Shown here in pieces: positions 17,633-25,806 of a DNA stretch of 45,322 nucleotides. Below the pieces are notes generated by a model, which worked only from the letters and a program-made list of their open reading frames with translations, had not been told where the DNA came from and did no database searches. The translations under genes and the position numbers were made by a program. Numbering within the stretch: position 1 is the first letter of the stretch; each line of letters starts with the position of its first letter. Origin of the DNA: Chloroflexota bacterium (GTDB lineage Bacteria; Chloroflexota; UBA11872; VXNJ01); assembly GCA_030744875.1 (NCBI GenBank), contig JASLPR010000058.1, forward strand, positions 1 through 45,322. Direction: 5' to 3'.

Positions 17633-18294
17633 AGCTCTCCGTCCTGATCCCGGTCTACAACGAGGTCGGCTCCATCGCGACCGTCGTCGAACGGGTCGCC
17701 GCCGTCCCCATCGAGACAGAGATCATCCTGATCGACGACTTCTCAACCGATGGCAGCGGCGCGGTGATCGACGCGCTGCCACAGCCAGACCTGGTAATCG
17801 TCCACCACGACCGCAACCGCGGCAAGGGGGCCGCCGTGCGCACCGCGCTGGCCCAGGCGACAGGGGATGTGATCGTGATCCAGGACGCCGACCTCGAATA
17901 CGCCCCGGCCGATTTCGTGCGCCTGCTCGAACCCATCGCCCTGGGTCGGGTCAAGGTCGTGTACGGCTACCGTGACTTCGAGGGGCAGCGGTGGCCACTG
18001 CGTGTAGGCAACCGCTTCCTGACCGCCGTCACCAACCTCCTGTTCGGCTCCGACCTACGCGACATGGAGACCTGCTACAAGATGATCGACCGCGAACTGG
18101 CGGCCGGGCTCGCACTCACCGCCGACCGGTTCGAGATCGAAGTCGAGCTGACCTCGAAGCTGCTGAAGAGCGGCGAACAGATCGAGCAGCTACCGATCTC
18201 CTACGAGCCGCGCCAGGGGGGTAAGAAGCTGGTGCCCTGGATCGACGGTCCGCAGGGGCTCTGGGCGCTAATCAAGCACCGTTGGTTCGTCTAG
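17629..18294 (+). CDS. GT2 glycosyltransferase, second of a coupled pair
   Basis: A 221-residue family 2 glycosyltransferase starting MKLSVLIPVYNEVGSI. The motifs ILIDDFSTDGS, HDRNRGKGAAVRTAL and IQDADLEYAP place it with polyprenyl-phosphate sugar synthases, and DMETCYKMIDREL and EIEVELTSKLLK are the usual later blocks. It starts inside an ATGA overlap with the previous GT2 gene, and the two differ clearly in sequence, so they probably transfer different sugars. Its end overlaps the end of convergent mnmA by 23 bases. Substrate unknown. Confidence 0.88.
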   Translation: MKLSVLIPVYNEVGSIATVVERVAAVPIETEIILIDDFSTDGSGAVIDALPQPDLVIVHHDRNRGKGAAVRTALAQATGDVIVIQDADLEYAPADFVRLLEPIALGRVKVVYGYRDFEGQRWPLRVGNRFLTAVTNLLFGSDLRDMETCYKMIDRELAAGLALTADRFEIEVELTSKLLKSGEQIEQLPISYEPRQGGKKLVPWIDGPQGLWALIKHRWFV

Positions 18295-19417
18295 CCGCCA
18301 CCGTAGCCGCCGATTCTGGCGATCGCGCGGGTGGGGCGATCCGGCCGCCGCCCAGCAGTACGTCGCCGTCGTAGAGCACGGCCGCCTGCCCCGCCGCCAC
18401 CCCCCAGACCGGCTCGTCGGTGACAATTTCCGCACCGCCCCGCCCGTCCACATAGATCCGGGCCGGCGTCTCGTCGCCGCGCGAGCGCACCTTGACTGTA
18501 GCGGCCATTTCCGCGCTGAACGACGCAACCGAGACCGGGTTCAAATCGTCCACCCGAAAGCGGCTCACCTCGGCGTCGGGCCGCGGCCCCACCGTGACCA
18601 CGTTCGCGATTGGGTCGATCTTGGATACGTACACTGCCGCACCGCCGGTGATGCCCAGCCCGCGCCGTTGACCGACGGTGAAGTTCTCGATCCCGCGGTG
18701 CTGGCCGAGCGGCCGTCCGTCGCCATCCACGATGGGTCCCGGCGTGCCTGTCCGCCCGGTCCAATCCCGGGCGAAGGAGCGATAGTCCGACTCCACGAAA
18801 CAGATGTCCATGCTCTCCGGCTTGGTGGCCACCGAGAGGTCCAGTTGGGCGGCCTTCGCCCGCACTTCGGCTTTGGTGAAATCGCCCAGCGGGAACAACG
18901 TGCGCGCCAACTGCGGCTGGGTGAGCACGTACAAGACGTAGGACTGGTCCTTGCCGGCATCGAGGCCCCGCAGGACCCGCCAGCGGCCGTTAGGACCATT
19001 GCGGTCGGTGCGGGCGTAGTGTCCAGTGGCCAGCAGGTCGGCCCCGATCTCTTCGGCCTTCTCCCACAGCGCCCCGAATTTCACGAACTGGTTGCAGTCG
19101 ATACACGGATTCGGGGTCAGGCCGTCGAAGTAGTCGTCGGCGAATCGATCGATGACGGTGCGGGCGAACAGATCGCGGAAGTTCAGGACGAAGTGCGGGA
19201 TGCCCAGCCGGACGCAGACCCGGCCGGCGTCGTCGACTGAGCGCGGCGAGCAGCAGCTGCGGCGGCCCGGCTCGCTCGACTGATCGGGCCAGATATTCAG
19301 GGTCAGGCCGACCACGTCGTAGCCGTGCTCGGCCAGCACCGCGGCCGCCACGGAGCTGTCCACCCCGCCGCTCATCGCCACCGCGACACGCTGTCGCCTG
19401 CCCGACTCTGAGGTCAC
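18272..19417 (-). CDS. mnmA: tRNA-specific 2-thiouridylase MnmA
   Basis: MnmA thiolates U34 of Lys, Glu and Gln tRNAs using ATP and a persulfide relay. The PP-loop motif is VAVAMSGGVDSSVAA at the N-terminus. The two catalytic cysteines fall in TPNPCIDCN and DICFVE, and GHYAR and DQSYVLY are the other tRNA and ATP blocks. I set a GTG start (VTSESGRRQR) because GGGAG lies 6 bases upstream; the 54 residues before it in the open frame are not conserved-looking. That gives 381 residues, a normal length. The 3' end overlaps a convergent glycosyltransferase gene. The sulfur donor is not encoded nearby. Confidence 0.95.
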   Translation of the reverse strand: MTSESGRRQRVAVAMSGGVDSSVAAAVLAEHGYDVVGLTLNIWPDQSSEPGRRSCCSPRSVDDAGRVCVRLGIPHFVLNFRDLFARTVIDRFADDYFDGLTPNPCIDCNQFVKFGALWEKAEEIGADLLATGHYARTDRNGPNGRWRVLRGLDAGKDQSYVLYVLTQPQLARTLFPLGDFTKAEVRAKAAQLDLSVATKPESMDICFVESDYRSFARDWTGRTGTPGPIVDGDGRPLGQHRGIENFTVGQRRGLGITGGAAVYVSKIDPIANVVTVGPRPDAEVSRFRVDDLNPVSVASFSAEMAATVKVRSRGDETPARIYVDGRGGAEIVTDEPVWGVAAGQAAVLYDGDVLLGGGRIAPPARSPESAATVAARRTNGA

Positions 19418-19541
19418 TCGATTCTCCCATGCGAGACCGCGTCCGTAGGGCTGGCGTCCATTCCGATCACCGGCCGCCGGCCACCCGGCTCTGCTATCTT
19501 CAAGTTCGCGAATTCTACTTCCCGGCGGAGGCCTACCGCAC

Positions 19542-21527
19542 GTGAAATCGAAACGGTGGTGGACGACCACACGCGCCATTGTCTATTTCGATCTGGCTGA
19601 CGCCGACGGCGACGCCCTCGAACCCGAGCGAATGGTGAAGACGGCCCGGCAAATCGACGCCCAGGTCGTCGGCCTGCGGGCCGCCGGGCCCTCGGCCTGG
19701 TACCCGAGCGCGCTCGAACATCATCTCCCCGCGCTTCCGGTTGACGACCCGGACGTGCTGGCGCGGCTGGTTGAAATCGCCCACGACGAGGGGCTGCGGG
19801 CGGTCGCCGGCGCCGATTTTAGCGTCGCCGGTGAGTCGGTGCTGCGACTGCGGCCGGAATGGATCGCCCGCGACGAGAACGGCGCTCCGGTTAAAGCCGA
19901 CGGCAATCGCTATCGCACCTGCCCGCTCTCCGGATTTCAGGGAGCCAGCCTCGCCCATCCGGCGCTGGCCGAACTGGCCGGCTACGGCCTGGACGCACTG
20001 GTCATCCATCGTCCCGCGGCCCACCGCTGTCGCTGCGGTGCCTGCCGGCGCGGGTTTCGACAGGCAATCGGGGCCGACCTCGCGTCGATCGGCGACGGCG
20101 CGGCGTTGCGCTCCGAGTGGAGTCGCTGGCTCGGGGCAACCGCCGCCGCCGGCCTGGCGGCGAGTATCCAGGCCGCCCGCGCCGTAGAACCCGCTCTGCC
20201 GATGGTCGTGGAAACCGCGGGTCTGACCGCCAGCCCCGCCGATGCGACCGCCGTGGAGCCCAATGATATCCATCGCTCCGGCGATCTGCTGCTGCTAGGC
20301 GCTCCCCCGGGCGCCGACCCGACCCTGGCGGCCGGCGTGCGCACCCGCCACGGCCGCGAACTCAACCCCAACGGCGCCGTCTGGGTCGAGCCTTCCCGAT
20401 CCGAGCCGGGGTCGGCGGCCGGGTCGAGCCCGGCCGAAGCCGCCGGCATCCTCGCCGCCGGCGGCGCCGTCTGGCATCGCTTTCAGACCCTGCCGGAATC
20501 CGGCGCGCCGACCCTTGCCGCGCATGCCCGACTGGTCGAACAGCGCGCCACGGTGGATCAGCGACTGGCCGGTGCGGTCCCCCACCCCCCGGTTGCACTG
20601 GTTTGGCCGGACCTCGCCGCGGTTGACCGACCGGAAGCCGAAGCGGCCCGTGACGAGTTCTTCGGTTTCGCGGTGGCGTTCGTCGCCCACGGCGTAGCTT
20701 TCACCGTGCTGCCCGCGCTGCTGCTGGAGATCGATCGCCTGTCGGGCTTCGCGGCGATCGCGTTGCCGGCCGCCAGCGATCTGGGCGATCGTCAGTCCCA
20801 CGCCCTGCGCCGGTTTGTCGCCAGCGGCGGGGGCTTCCTGGCCAGCTTCACCAGCGGCCTGAACGACGCCGAAGGGACTCCGCGCCGCGATTGGGATCTG
20901 GCCGGCCTGGTAAACGCCGAATTCGACGGCCACATCCTCGAACCTGGACCCGACTGCGTAGCGGTCCCCCGGTCCGACGACTGGCTGAACGCCGGGCTGC
21001 CGGCCGGTTTCGCGATTCCCGCCGCTCAGCGCCAGACGATCCTGCGGCCGGCCGCGGATCGGAGCGTCCTGATGAGGCTCGAATATCGCGGCCGCTCAGA
21101 CCCGCTCTCAACCGACATCCCCTATCTGCTCGGTTCAGACGATGGCCGGGTCATCTACTGCGCCGGTGAGATCGGCCGGATCGTCCGGAAGGGCGACACC
21201 CCCGGGGTTGGCCGGTTGCTGGCCAACGCGATCCGGCGGGCCGCCGGTGGCTTCGCGGTAGAACTCCGCCCCACTCCGGATGTCGAGCTGCATGTTCGGC
21301 GCGGCGCAGCGCGGGTGTACGCCCATCTGCTCAGGCTCGCCGACTCGCCTGATGACGTGGCCGATGCGGCGGTCGGCCTGACATTTGCGGCTGGCCGGCC
21401 GCCGGTAGAGGCCAATCTGGTGGCGGCCGGAGAGCCGGCGGAACTGGAGATCGCCGACGGCTGCGCCTGGGCGATCATCCCCCGCCTCGGGGCCTGGGAA
21501 CTGGTGGAGTTCGTCCTCGCCGACTAG
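19542..21527 (+). CDS. Putative glycoside hydrolase (GHL6-like) with trimerisation-type domain
   Basis: A 661-residue protein with no signal peptide. The first 330 residues look like a TIM-barrel hydrolase of the hypothetical glycosyl hydrolase 6 kind (AIVYFDLADADGDALEPERMVKTARQIDAQVVGL; WIARDENGAPV followed by TCPLSGFQ). A middle domain (ALVWPDLAAVDRPEA to LRRFVASGGGFLASFTSGLND) resembles the beta-galactosidase trimerisation domain that follows such barrels. A C-terminal beta-rich part is unassigned. A two-cysteine cluster CRCGACRRGF in the barrel is unusual and could bind metal. GTG start with GGAGG 11 bases upstream. The family call rests on layout and a few motifs; substrate unknown. Confidence 0.6.
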   Translation: MKSKRWWTTTRAIVYFDLADADGDALEPERMVKTARQIDAQVVGLRAAGPSAWYPSALEHHLPALPVDDPDVLARLVEIAHDEGLRAVAGADFSVAGESVLRLRPEWIARDENGAPVKADGNRYRTCPLSGFQGASLAHPALAELAGYGLDALVIHRPAAHRCRCGACRRGFRQAIGADLASIGDGAALRSEWSRWLGATAAAGLAASIQAARAVEPALPMVVETAGLTASPADATAVEPNDIHRSGDLLLLGAPPGADPTLAAGVRTRHGRELNPNGAVWVEPSRSEPGSAAGSSPAEAAGILAAGGAVWHRFQTLPESGAPTLAAHARLVEQRATVDQRLAGAVPHPPVALVWPDLAAVDRPEAEAARDEFFGFAVAFVAHGVAFTVLPALLLEIDRLSGFAAIALPAASDLGDRQSHALRRFVASGGGFLASFTSGLNDAEGTPRRDWDLAGLVNAEFDGHILEPGPDCVAVPRSDDWLNAGLPAGFAIPAAQRQTILRPAADRSVLMRLEYRGRSDPLSTDIPYLLGSDDGRVIYCAGEIGRIVRKGDTPGVGRLLANAIRRAAGGFAVELRPTPDVELHVRRGAARVYAHLLRLADSPDDVADAAVGLTFAAGRPPVEANLVAAGEPAELEIADGCAWAIIPRLGAWELVEFVLAD

Positions 21528-21541
21528 CTGGCGGAGTCCGG

Positions 21542-22000
21542 TCAGGCCAACCCCAACTCCACGAAGCGCCGCTCCACCATGGTGCGCGAAAGCCCGATCC
21601 GCTGCGCCAATCAGCCCGGTGCGCTGACTTCAAACTGCTAGCACCAGGCCCTGAGGAGCCGTTCCGGTAGTAGGAACTCGGTGGCGAAGCGGTCCGCCTC
21701 ACGCTCGACGCCGGGGCGGCGCCGCTGGACGCCGTACCCGCGGTGCCCGAGCACCAGGTGGCCCAGTTCGTGGGCCAGGCTGAAGTTACGCCGTTCCGGT
21801 GAGTGCGCGGCGTTGATACCGACGACGATGGCCCCGCTGCGCGGCAACTTGAAGAGGACGGCGGAGATGTCGTCGTCCCAGCCTTGTTTCGGGAGCACCC
21901 GCATCTTGTGGTAGCGATTCAGGAACGCGGCCACATCCAGGATTGCCGAACCGGACAGCGGCCCCAGCCGCCGACGTTCTCTACTCGCCTGGATCGTCGC
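21542..22000 (-). pseudogene. ImmA/IrrE-type metallopeptidase, broken by two in-frame stops
   Basis: The frame encodes a zinc peptidase of the ImmA/IrrE family: NFSLAHELGHLVLGH holds the HExxH site and EREADRFATEFLLPERLL is the downstream glutamate block. It is cut by TAG at 21638-21640. The same frame continues QFEVSAPG, meets TGA at 21611-21613, then reads LAQRIGLSRTMVERRFVELGLA before a final TGA at 21542. That last stretch is the normal C-terminal tail of this family, so both stops fall inside a once-intact gene. No ATG or GTG start is evident either. Such proteases usually cleave the XRE repressor encoded next to them, and one lies directly upstream here. Loss of function is likely, because the core with HELGH remains but the tail is lost. 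Confidence 0.75.
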
Positions 22001-22403
22001 CCGCGATCTCTTCGGCTTTACGATCGCGCTGTTCTTCCTCAACGACGGAGCGATAAAACTCTCGAATCTGATGCCGGGCGCGGGCGGAGAGATCGGGCTG
22101 GGAGCGCAGGAATAACTCGATGCCGGACATATACTGGATGACCTGATCGACGCTCGGGTCACGGGCGGCGGTCTCGCCGTCGAGCACCCACTGCGCTCCG
22201 CTGCCGGCTTCGGCCAGGCCCAGTTGCTCGGCGAGCTCGCCGTACACCCGAACTACCTCGGCCTCCACGGCTCGCCCGGTCTCCCAGTTTGAGACCGAGG
22301 CGCGGCTGCCCTTGCCGCTGTGCTCGTTGATATGCGCGGCCATGCGCTCCTGGGTGAACCCCAGCGCCAGCCTGGTTTCCTTGAGTCTTGCTCCTATCCC
22401 CAC
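21981..22403 (-). CDS. XRE-family transcriptional regulator
   Basis: A 140-residue DNA-binding protein with an N-terminal Cro/CI-type helix-turn-helix (GARLKETRLALGFTQERMAAHI then SRASVSNWETGRAVEA) and a C-terminal charged helical part ending VVEEEQRDRKAEEIAG. I chose the GTG start just before the HTH. The ORF-track start at 22532 adds 43 residues rich in aromatics that look non-coding. It pairs with the ImmA-type frame downstream, the classical arrangement of a repressor and its antirepressor protease in mobile elements and stress switches. It probably represses its own or the divergent promoter. Confidence 0.8.
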   Translation of the reverse strand: MGIGARLKETRLALGFTQERMAAHINEHSGKGSRASVSNWETGRAVEAEVVRVYGELAEQLGLAEAGSGAQWVLDGETAARDPSVDQVIQYMSGIELFLRSQPDLSARARHQIREFYRSVVEEEQRDRKAEEIAGDDPGE

Positions 22404-22586
22404 CGTTTCGCCTGCGTCTTGCCCGCCTATGGGACGTGGAATCAACGAGAAATAATACCAATATCCAGGAAACTGTGCCACAAAACGAGATTGCCCGATG
22501 CCCCACCCCTGCGACAACGGCGAAGTGACCAAACTCCACTCGAACCTCGACTCGGCAATCTTTAGCAGCTTCCAAGATGCTAGATA

Positions 22587-22645
22587 ATATTCTTAATTAC
22601 TGGAATATGTCGCTGGTGAATTAAAGGGGATCAACTGGGGATCAA
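22587..22645. promoter_or_regulatory. AT-rich divergent control region with inverted and direct repeats
   Basis: This short AT-rich stretch lies between the XRE gene and the MerR-like gene. It holds the inverted repeat ATATTC-N10-GAATAT (22587-22608), a TAGATAAT -10-like core just before it, and the direct repeat GGGGATCAA twice in 22626-22645, the second copy adjoining the MerR-like ATG. These are good candidate operators for the two neighbouring regulators. Confidence 0.45.
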
Positions 22646-22911
22646 TGGCGAAAACCGCTGCCGGCGACGGCGCTGTACTCCTGTCCATCGGCAAGGTTGC
22701 CGGGCGCCTGGGAATCAGCACCTGCACACTGAAGAACTACGAACGCGACGGCAAGATCCCCGGCGCTCGTCGCAATCCACTCAACGGCCACCGTATCTAC
22801 TCGCCGGCCTAAGTCGAGCAGATTTTGACCATCATCACCGATGGCCAGGAGGATCCTCCCGAATCGTCCCGCGGCCGCCGCATCCGCCGCCGTCGAAGCA
22901 GGTCCAAATGA
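22645..22911 (+). pseudogene. MerR/excisionase-like HTH gene interrupted by one TAA
   Basis: Too short for the ORF track. From the ATG the frame reads a winged-helix MerR-type domain: SIGKVAGRLGISTCTLKNYERDGKIPGARRNPLNGHRIYSPA. It then meets TAA (22810-22812) exactly where the family has Asp, Glu or Gln before VEQIL. The frame resumes VEQILTIITDGQED and a basic tail RGRRIRRRRSRSK to TGA. One base change (for example CAA or GAA to TAA) would explain the stop. The final TGA overlaps the next ATG (ATGA), so the longer frame was once translated. The truncated 55-residue product keeps the HTH but loses the tail. Confidence 0.7.
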
Positions 22912-23318
22912 ATGCTCCGCGACGCCCAACCGACGCGCCCGGCTCCGCCGCCCCCGACGCGCCCGGCGGCGGGCCTGATCGACGACCGCTGTGGCTCACC
23001 CGGCTCTCGTTGCGGCCGCTGGATTCACCGCTTTCGGCGGATTGCCATGCCGACGCCCTGCGGCTACCCCCGCGGGACCCCGGCCGGCCCGCGCCCGTCC
23101 CGCCCTGCCCGACTCCGGGGTTCAACGGCGCGCATTACTACGCCGAAGTCGACCCGGTCACCCTGGCGCCGGCCGCGGCCACCGGCTACCTGCGCTGCCG
23201 TTGGTGCGGCGCCAATCATCCGGCCCCGTCGTTCAGCGCCACGGTCGCCCCGGTCCGGGTGATTCGCGAGGCCACTCCCTTCGAAGTCTTTCGGCCCGTC
23301 CGGGAGGCCACCTGGTAG
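22908..23318 (+). CDS. Small CxxC protein of unknown function
   Basis: A 136-residue protein coupled by ATGA to the interrupted MerR-like gene. The N-terminal 65 residues are Pro/Ala/Arg-rich and probably disordered. The second half is more ordered (GFNGAHYYAEVDPVT, then GYLRCRWCGANHPAPSF, then VRVIREATPFEVFRPV) and contains one CxxC that could form half a zinc site or a redox pair. I recognise no family. Its position after a DNA-binding gene suggests an accessory-element origin, but nothing proves it. Confidence 0.55.
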   Translation: MNAPRRPTDAPGSAAPDAPGGGPDRRPLWLTRLSLRPLDSPLSADCHADALRLPPRDPGRPAPVPPCPTPGFNGAHYYAEVDPVTLAPAAATGYLRCRWCGANHPAPSFSATVAPVRVIREATPFEVFRPVREATW

Positions 23319-23338
23319 CCGTCGGCGGCCGCTGTAGC

Positions 23339-23368
23339 TAGACATAAAGTTGACACCCGGCCTAGAAT
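23339..23368 (+). promoter_or_regulatory. Probable promoter of the divIC-dut-tilS unit
   Basis: TAGACA, 18 bases, then TAGAAT, with the start codon about 48 bases further on. A TTGACA at 23350 lies too close to the -10 to be its partner. Confidence 0.45.
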
Positions 23369-23415
23369 CCGAATCGCGTCGGCGTCGTCAGTCTCCTGGG
23401 GCAGATACCCGGTCT

Positions 23416-23823
23416 ATGCGATTCCTTGTTCGATCCGGCGGCCGTCTCATGGCCGTGATCGTCTTCCTGGCGGTGATGATTCTGGTCGTCACCCAGTCCG
23501 GGGCATCGCCGGCCCAGGCCCGCGCCGACGCCCGCTCGGCCCAGCTCGCGCTGCAAATCGAGGCGGTCCGGCGGGATAACCTGATCCTTGAAGAGCTGGT
23601 CAAGTTTCGTGAGTCCGACAACTTCGTGATCTCCACCGCGAAGCGTGAGCTCGGCCTGGTCGAGGCCGACGACATCGCCCTGGAATTGCGCGGACAACTG
23701 GAGCGCCGCCTGGTCGCCACCCGGGCCGTCGCCGCCCCCGCAGCCACCGTCGAACAGGCGCCGGGCCTGTTGGATTTCGGCTACATTAGGGAATGGATCG
23801 CGCAACTGGCGGGGTCCGACTAA
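23416..23823 (+). CDS. divIC: DivIC/FtsB-like septum formation protein
   Basis: A 135-residue single-pass membrane protein. A short basic N-terminus and one transmembrane segment (LMAVIVFLAVMILVVTQ, about 11-27) are followed by a heptad-like coiled coil (ARSAQLALQIEAVRRDNLILEELVKF) and an REL-type block (STAKRELGLVEADD). This is the DivIC/FtsB layout: cytoplasmic tip, one membrane pass, external coiled coil that joins FtsL in the divisome. I start at the ATG before FLVRSGG and exclude 22 Arg-rich residues upstream. Its place before tilS and ftsH matches the conserved divIC-tilS-ftsH order in Gram-positive bacteria, which strengthens the call. Confidence 0.82.
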   Translation: MRFLVRSGGRLMAVIVFLAVMILVVTQSGASPAQARADARSAQLALQIEAVRRDNLILEELVKFRESDNFVISTAKRELGLVEADDIALELRGQLERRLVATRAVAAPAATVEQAPGLLDFGYIREWIAQLAGSD

Positions 23824-23844
23824 CCCCCGACAGGTTTCGTCCCG

Positions 23845-24273
23845 GTGAAGATCAACATCAAGCGGATCGACCCCTCCCTGCCGTTGCCACGCTATGAGAC
23901 CGATGGTTCGGTCGGGTTCGATTTGATCACTCGCGAAACCACCGCCGTGCTGCCGAGGTCGTTCGCGCTCGTGCCCGGCAACGTTGTCGTACAACTGCCC
24001 CGTCAGCACATGCTGCTGGTCTCCTCGCGCAGCAGCACCCCCCGCCGCACCGGCCTGGTGGTCCCGCATGGGATCGGGGTGGTCGATTCCGATTACCGTG
24101 GTCCCGAAGACGAGGTTAAGGTCCAGGTCTGGAATCCGACCGACATCGCGATCACCGTCGAGCGTGGGGATCGCATCGCCCAGGGGATTATTGTCAGGAC
24201 CGAGCGCGCCGAGTGGCAAGAGGTCGACGACGTCGGCCTCCGCAGCCGCGGCGGCTTTGGTAGCACCGGCTAG
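23845..24273 (+). CDS. dut: dUTP diphosphatase (trimeric dUTPase)
   Basis: Hydrolyses dUTP to dUMP, limiting uracil in DNA and feeding dTMP synthesis. All five dUTPase motifs are visible in 142 residues: GSVGFDL (I), SSRSSTPRRTGL (II), GVVDSDYRG (III, catalytic Asp), GDRIAQ (IV) and RGGFGSTG (V). Motif III is followed by a short insertion (PED before EVKVQVWN). The start is GTG, 21 bases after the divIC-like stop. It sits where hpt is found in the equivalent Gram-positive cluster. Confidence 0.93.
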   Translation: MKINIKRIDPSLPLPRYETDGSVGFDLITRETTAVLPRSFALVPGNVVVQLPRQHMLLVSSRSSTPRRTGLVVPHGIGVVDSDYRGPEDEVKVQVWNPTDIAITVERGDRIAQGIIVRTERAEWQEVDDVGLRSRGGFGSTG

Positions 24274-24299
24274 CCCCGGAGGCCACAGGAGGGCGTCCG

Positions 24300-25763
24300 T
24301 TGGAACCTTCGGCTCTGGTGGATCTGGTGGTTGGCTTCTACCGTCACGAGGCCGGCCTTGGCGAGGGCGACGGCGTCGTGCTGGCCGTTTCCGGCGGGAT
24401 CGACTCGATGGCCCTGGCGCACGCCTCGCTGCAAATCGTGGATGGGCCGCGGTTCCAGATCGCCCACTTCGATCATCAGCTACGGCCCGACAGCCGCGCC
24501 GACCGCGACCTTGTTCGGGACTTTGCGGCGGCGGCCGGCGTCACTTTTCACTCCGCGGCGGACGACGTCGCCGGGTTCGTCCGGGAAGACGGCCGGAGCG
24601 TCGAGGAGGCCGCCCGGCTGGTGCGTTACCGGTACCTCGAGGCCGTTCGACACGAAACCGGCGCTCGCTTTGTGGCCGTCGCCCACCACCGTGACGACCA
24701 GGCCGAGACCGTGCTTCTCCGGCTGGTGCGTGGCAGCGGTCTGCGCGGGCTGCGGGCCATGCGGCCGGTTGCCGAGCACATCATCCGGCCGCTGCTGACA
24801 ATTGGCCGGGAGGACATCGTCCGCTACCAGGGCGCCGCCGGGTTCGAGTACCGCGACGACCCCACCAACGCGCATCCGACGGCCGATCGCAACCGCATCC
24901 GCCTGGGTGTGCTGCCGGCGCTGCGCGACATCCGCCCCGGCGTCGCCGTGGTGCTGGCCCGCACTGCCGACACCTTCGATGGCGACGTGGAGGCCCTGCG
25001 CTGGGCCGCCTCCGAGGCCCTGGACCGCTGCGCTCCCCGGGAGTTGCAGGGCGCCCTCGAGATCTGCCGCGCGCCGCTGGCCGAGCTTCCCGCGGGCGTC
25101 ATCAGGGCCGTCCTGCGCCACATCGCCGAGCAGCGATCCGGCGAATTCCCCCGGCGATCCGATATCGAGGCCGCCGCCGCGTTCTGCCTGGAGACGAAGT
25201 CGGGCGGCTCCCTTACTCTGGGCCGATCGCTTCAGATCAGGCGCTCCGCCGGACGGCTGCTGTTTGCCCCGGCCGGTGACTGGCGGCCAGCGCCCGACGC
25301 GGAGATCCCGCTCGAAGTTCCCGGGCGGATCGAGCTACCGGTTCTCGGCGCCACGCTGACTGCGCGGACGGTCAACGGGGACGCGGCGACTCGCCTGGCC
25401 GCATCCTTCAACCAGGCCGGCCGCGATCGCGATCCCTTGGTCGCCGCCGTTGATCGCGACCGGCTCGCCGGGCCACTGTCGGTCCGCGGAGGTCTCCCCG
25501 CCGACGTTTTCCAGGCCTTCGGCCGCGACGAGTCGGTGGCCCTTGCCGAATACCTCGCCCGCAAGCGGGTTCCGGACTGGCAGCGCCCGTTGACGCCGTT
25601 GCTGGTCGCCGGAACCAACATCGCCTGGGTCGCGGGTGTGGAGATTGGAGAATTCTGCCGCCTACGCCCCGAAAGCCGCCGGCTTCTGGAGCTGCGCCTC
25701 GAATACCGGGGCGGGCCGCCCGGGCCACCTCGAACCGCCCCCGTCGCCGACCCGGAAGGCTAG
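24300..25763 (+). CDS. tilS: tRNA(Ile)-lysidine synthase TilS
   Basis: TilS ligates lysine to C34 of tRNA-Ile so that it reads AUA. The N-type ATP-pyrophosphatase domain has the P-loop VVLAVSGGIDSMALAH near residue 30, the family blocks FDHQLRPDSRAD and VAHHRDDQAETVLLRLVRGSGLRGL, and RDDPTNAHPTADRNRIR. The 487 residues include the extra C-terminal domains for tRNA binding. TTG start with AGGAGGG at good spacing. It follows dut by 26 bases and precedes ftsH, as in the conserved tilS-ftsH neighbourhood. Confidence 0.95.
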   Translation: MEPSALVDLVVGFYRHEAGLGEGDGVVLAVSGGIDSMALAHASLQIVDGPRFQIAHFDHQLRPDSRADRDLVRDFAAAAGVTFHSAADDVAGFVREDGRSVEEAARLVRYRYLEAVRHETGARFVAVAHHRDDQAETVLLRLVRGSGLRGLRAMRPVAEHIIRPLLTIGREDIVRYQGAAGFEYRDDPTNAHPTADRNRIRLGVLPALRDIRPGVAVVLARTADTFDGDVEALRWAASEALDRCAPRELQGALEICRAPLAELPAGVIRAVLRHIAEQRSGEFPRRSDIEAAAAFCLETKSGGSLTLGRSLQIRRSAGRLLFAPAGDWRPAPDAEIPLEVPGRIELPVLGATLTARTVNGDAATRLAASFNQAGRDRDPLVAAVDRDRLAGPLSVRGGLPADVFQAFGRDESVALAEYLARKRVPDWQRPLTPLLVAGTNIAWVAGVEIGEFCRLRPESRRLLELRLEYRGGPPGPPRTAPVADPEG

Positions 25764-25806
25764 CCCCCGGCCTTCGGGAAATTGCACGGAATATCCCCGT
25801 CGCAGT

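Noticed and set aside
21542-22911. Stop-codon recoding or selenocysteine as explanation for the interrupted genes
   Set aside because: Three different stops (TAG, TGA, TAA) are involved, and the conserved residues at those places are not Cys; point-mutation decay is simpler.
23350-23355. TTGACA as -35 of the divIC promoter
   Set aside because: Only 7 bases separate it from TAGAAT, and no -10 is found at the right distance downstream.
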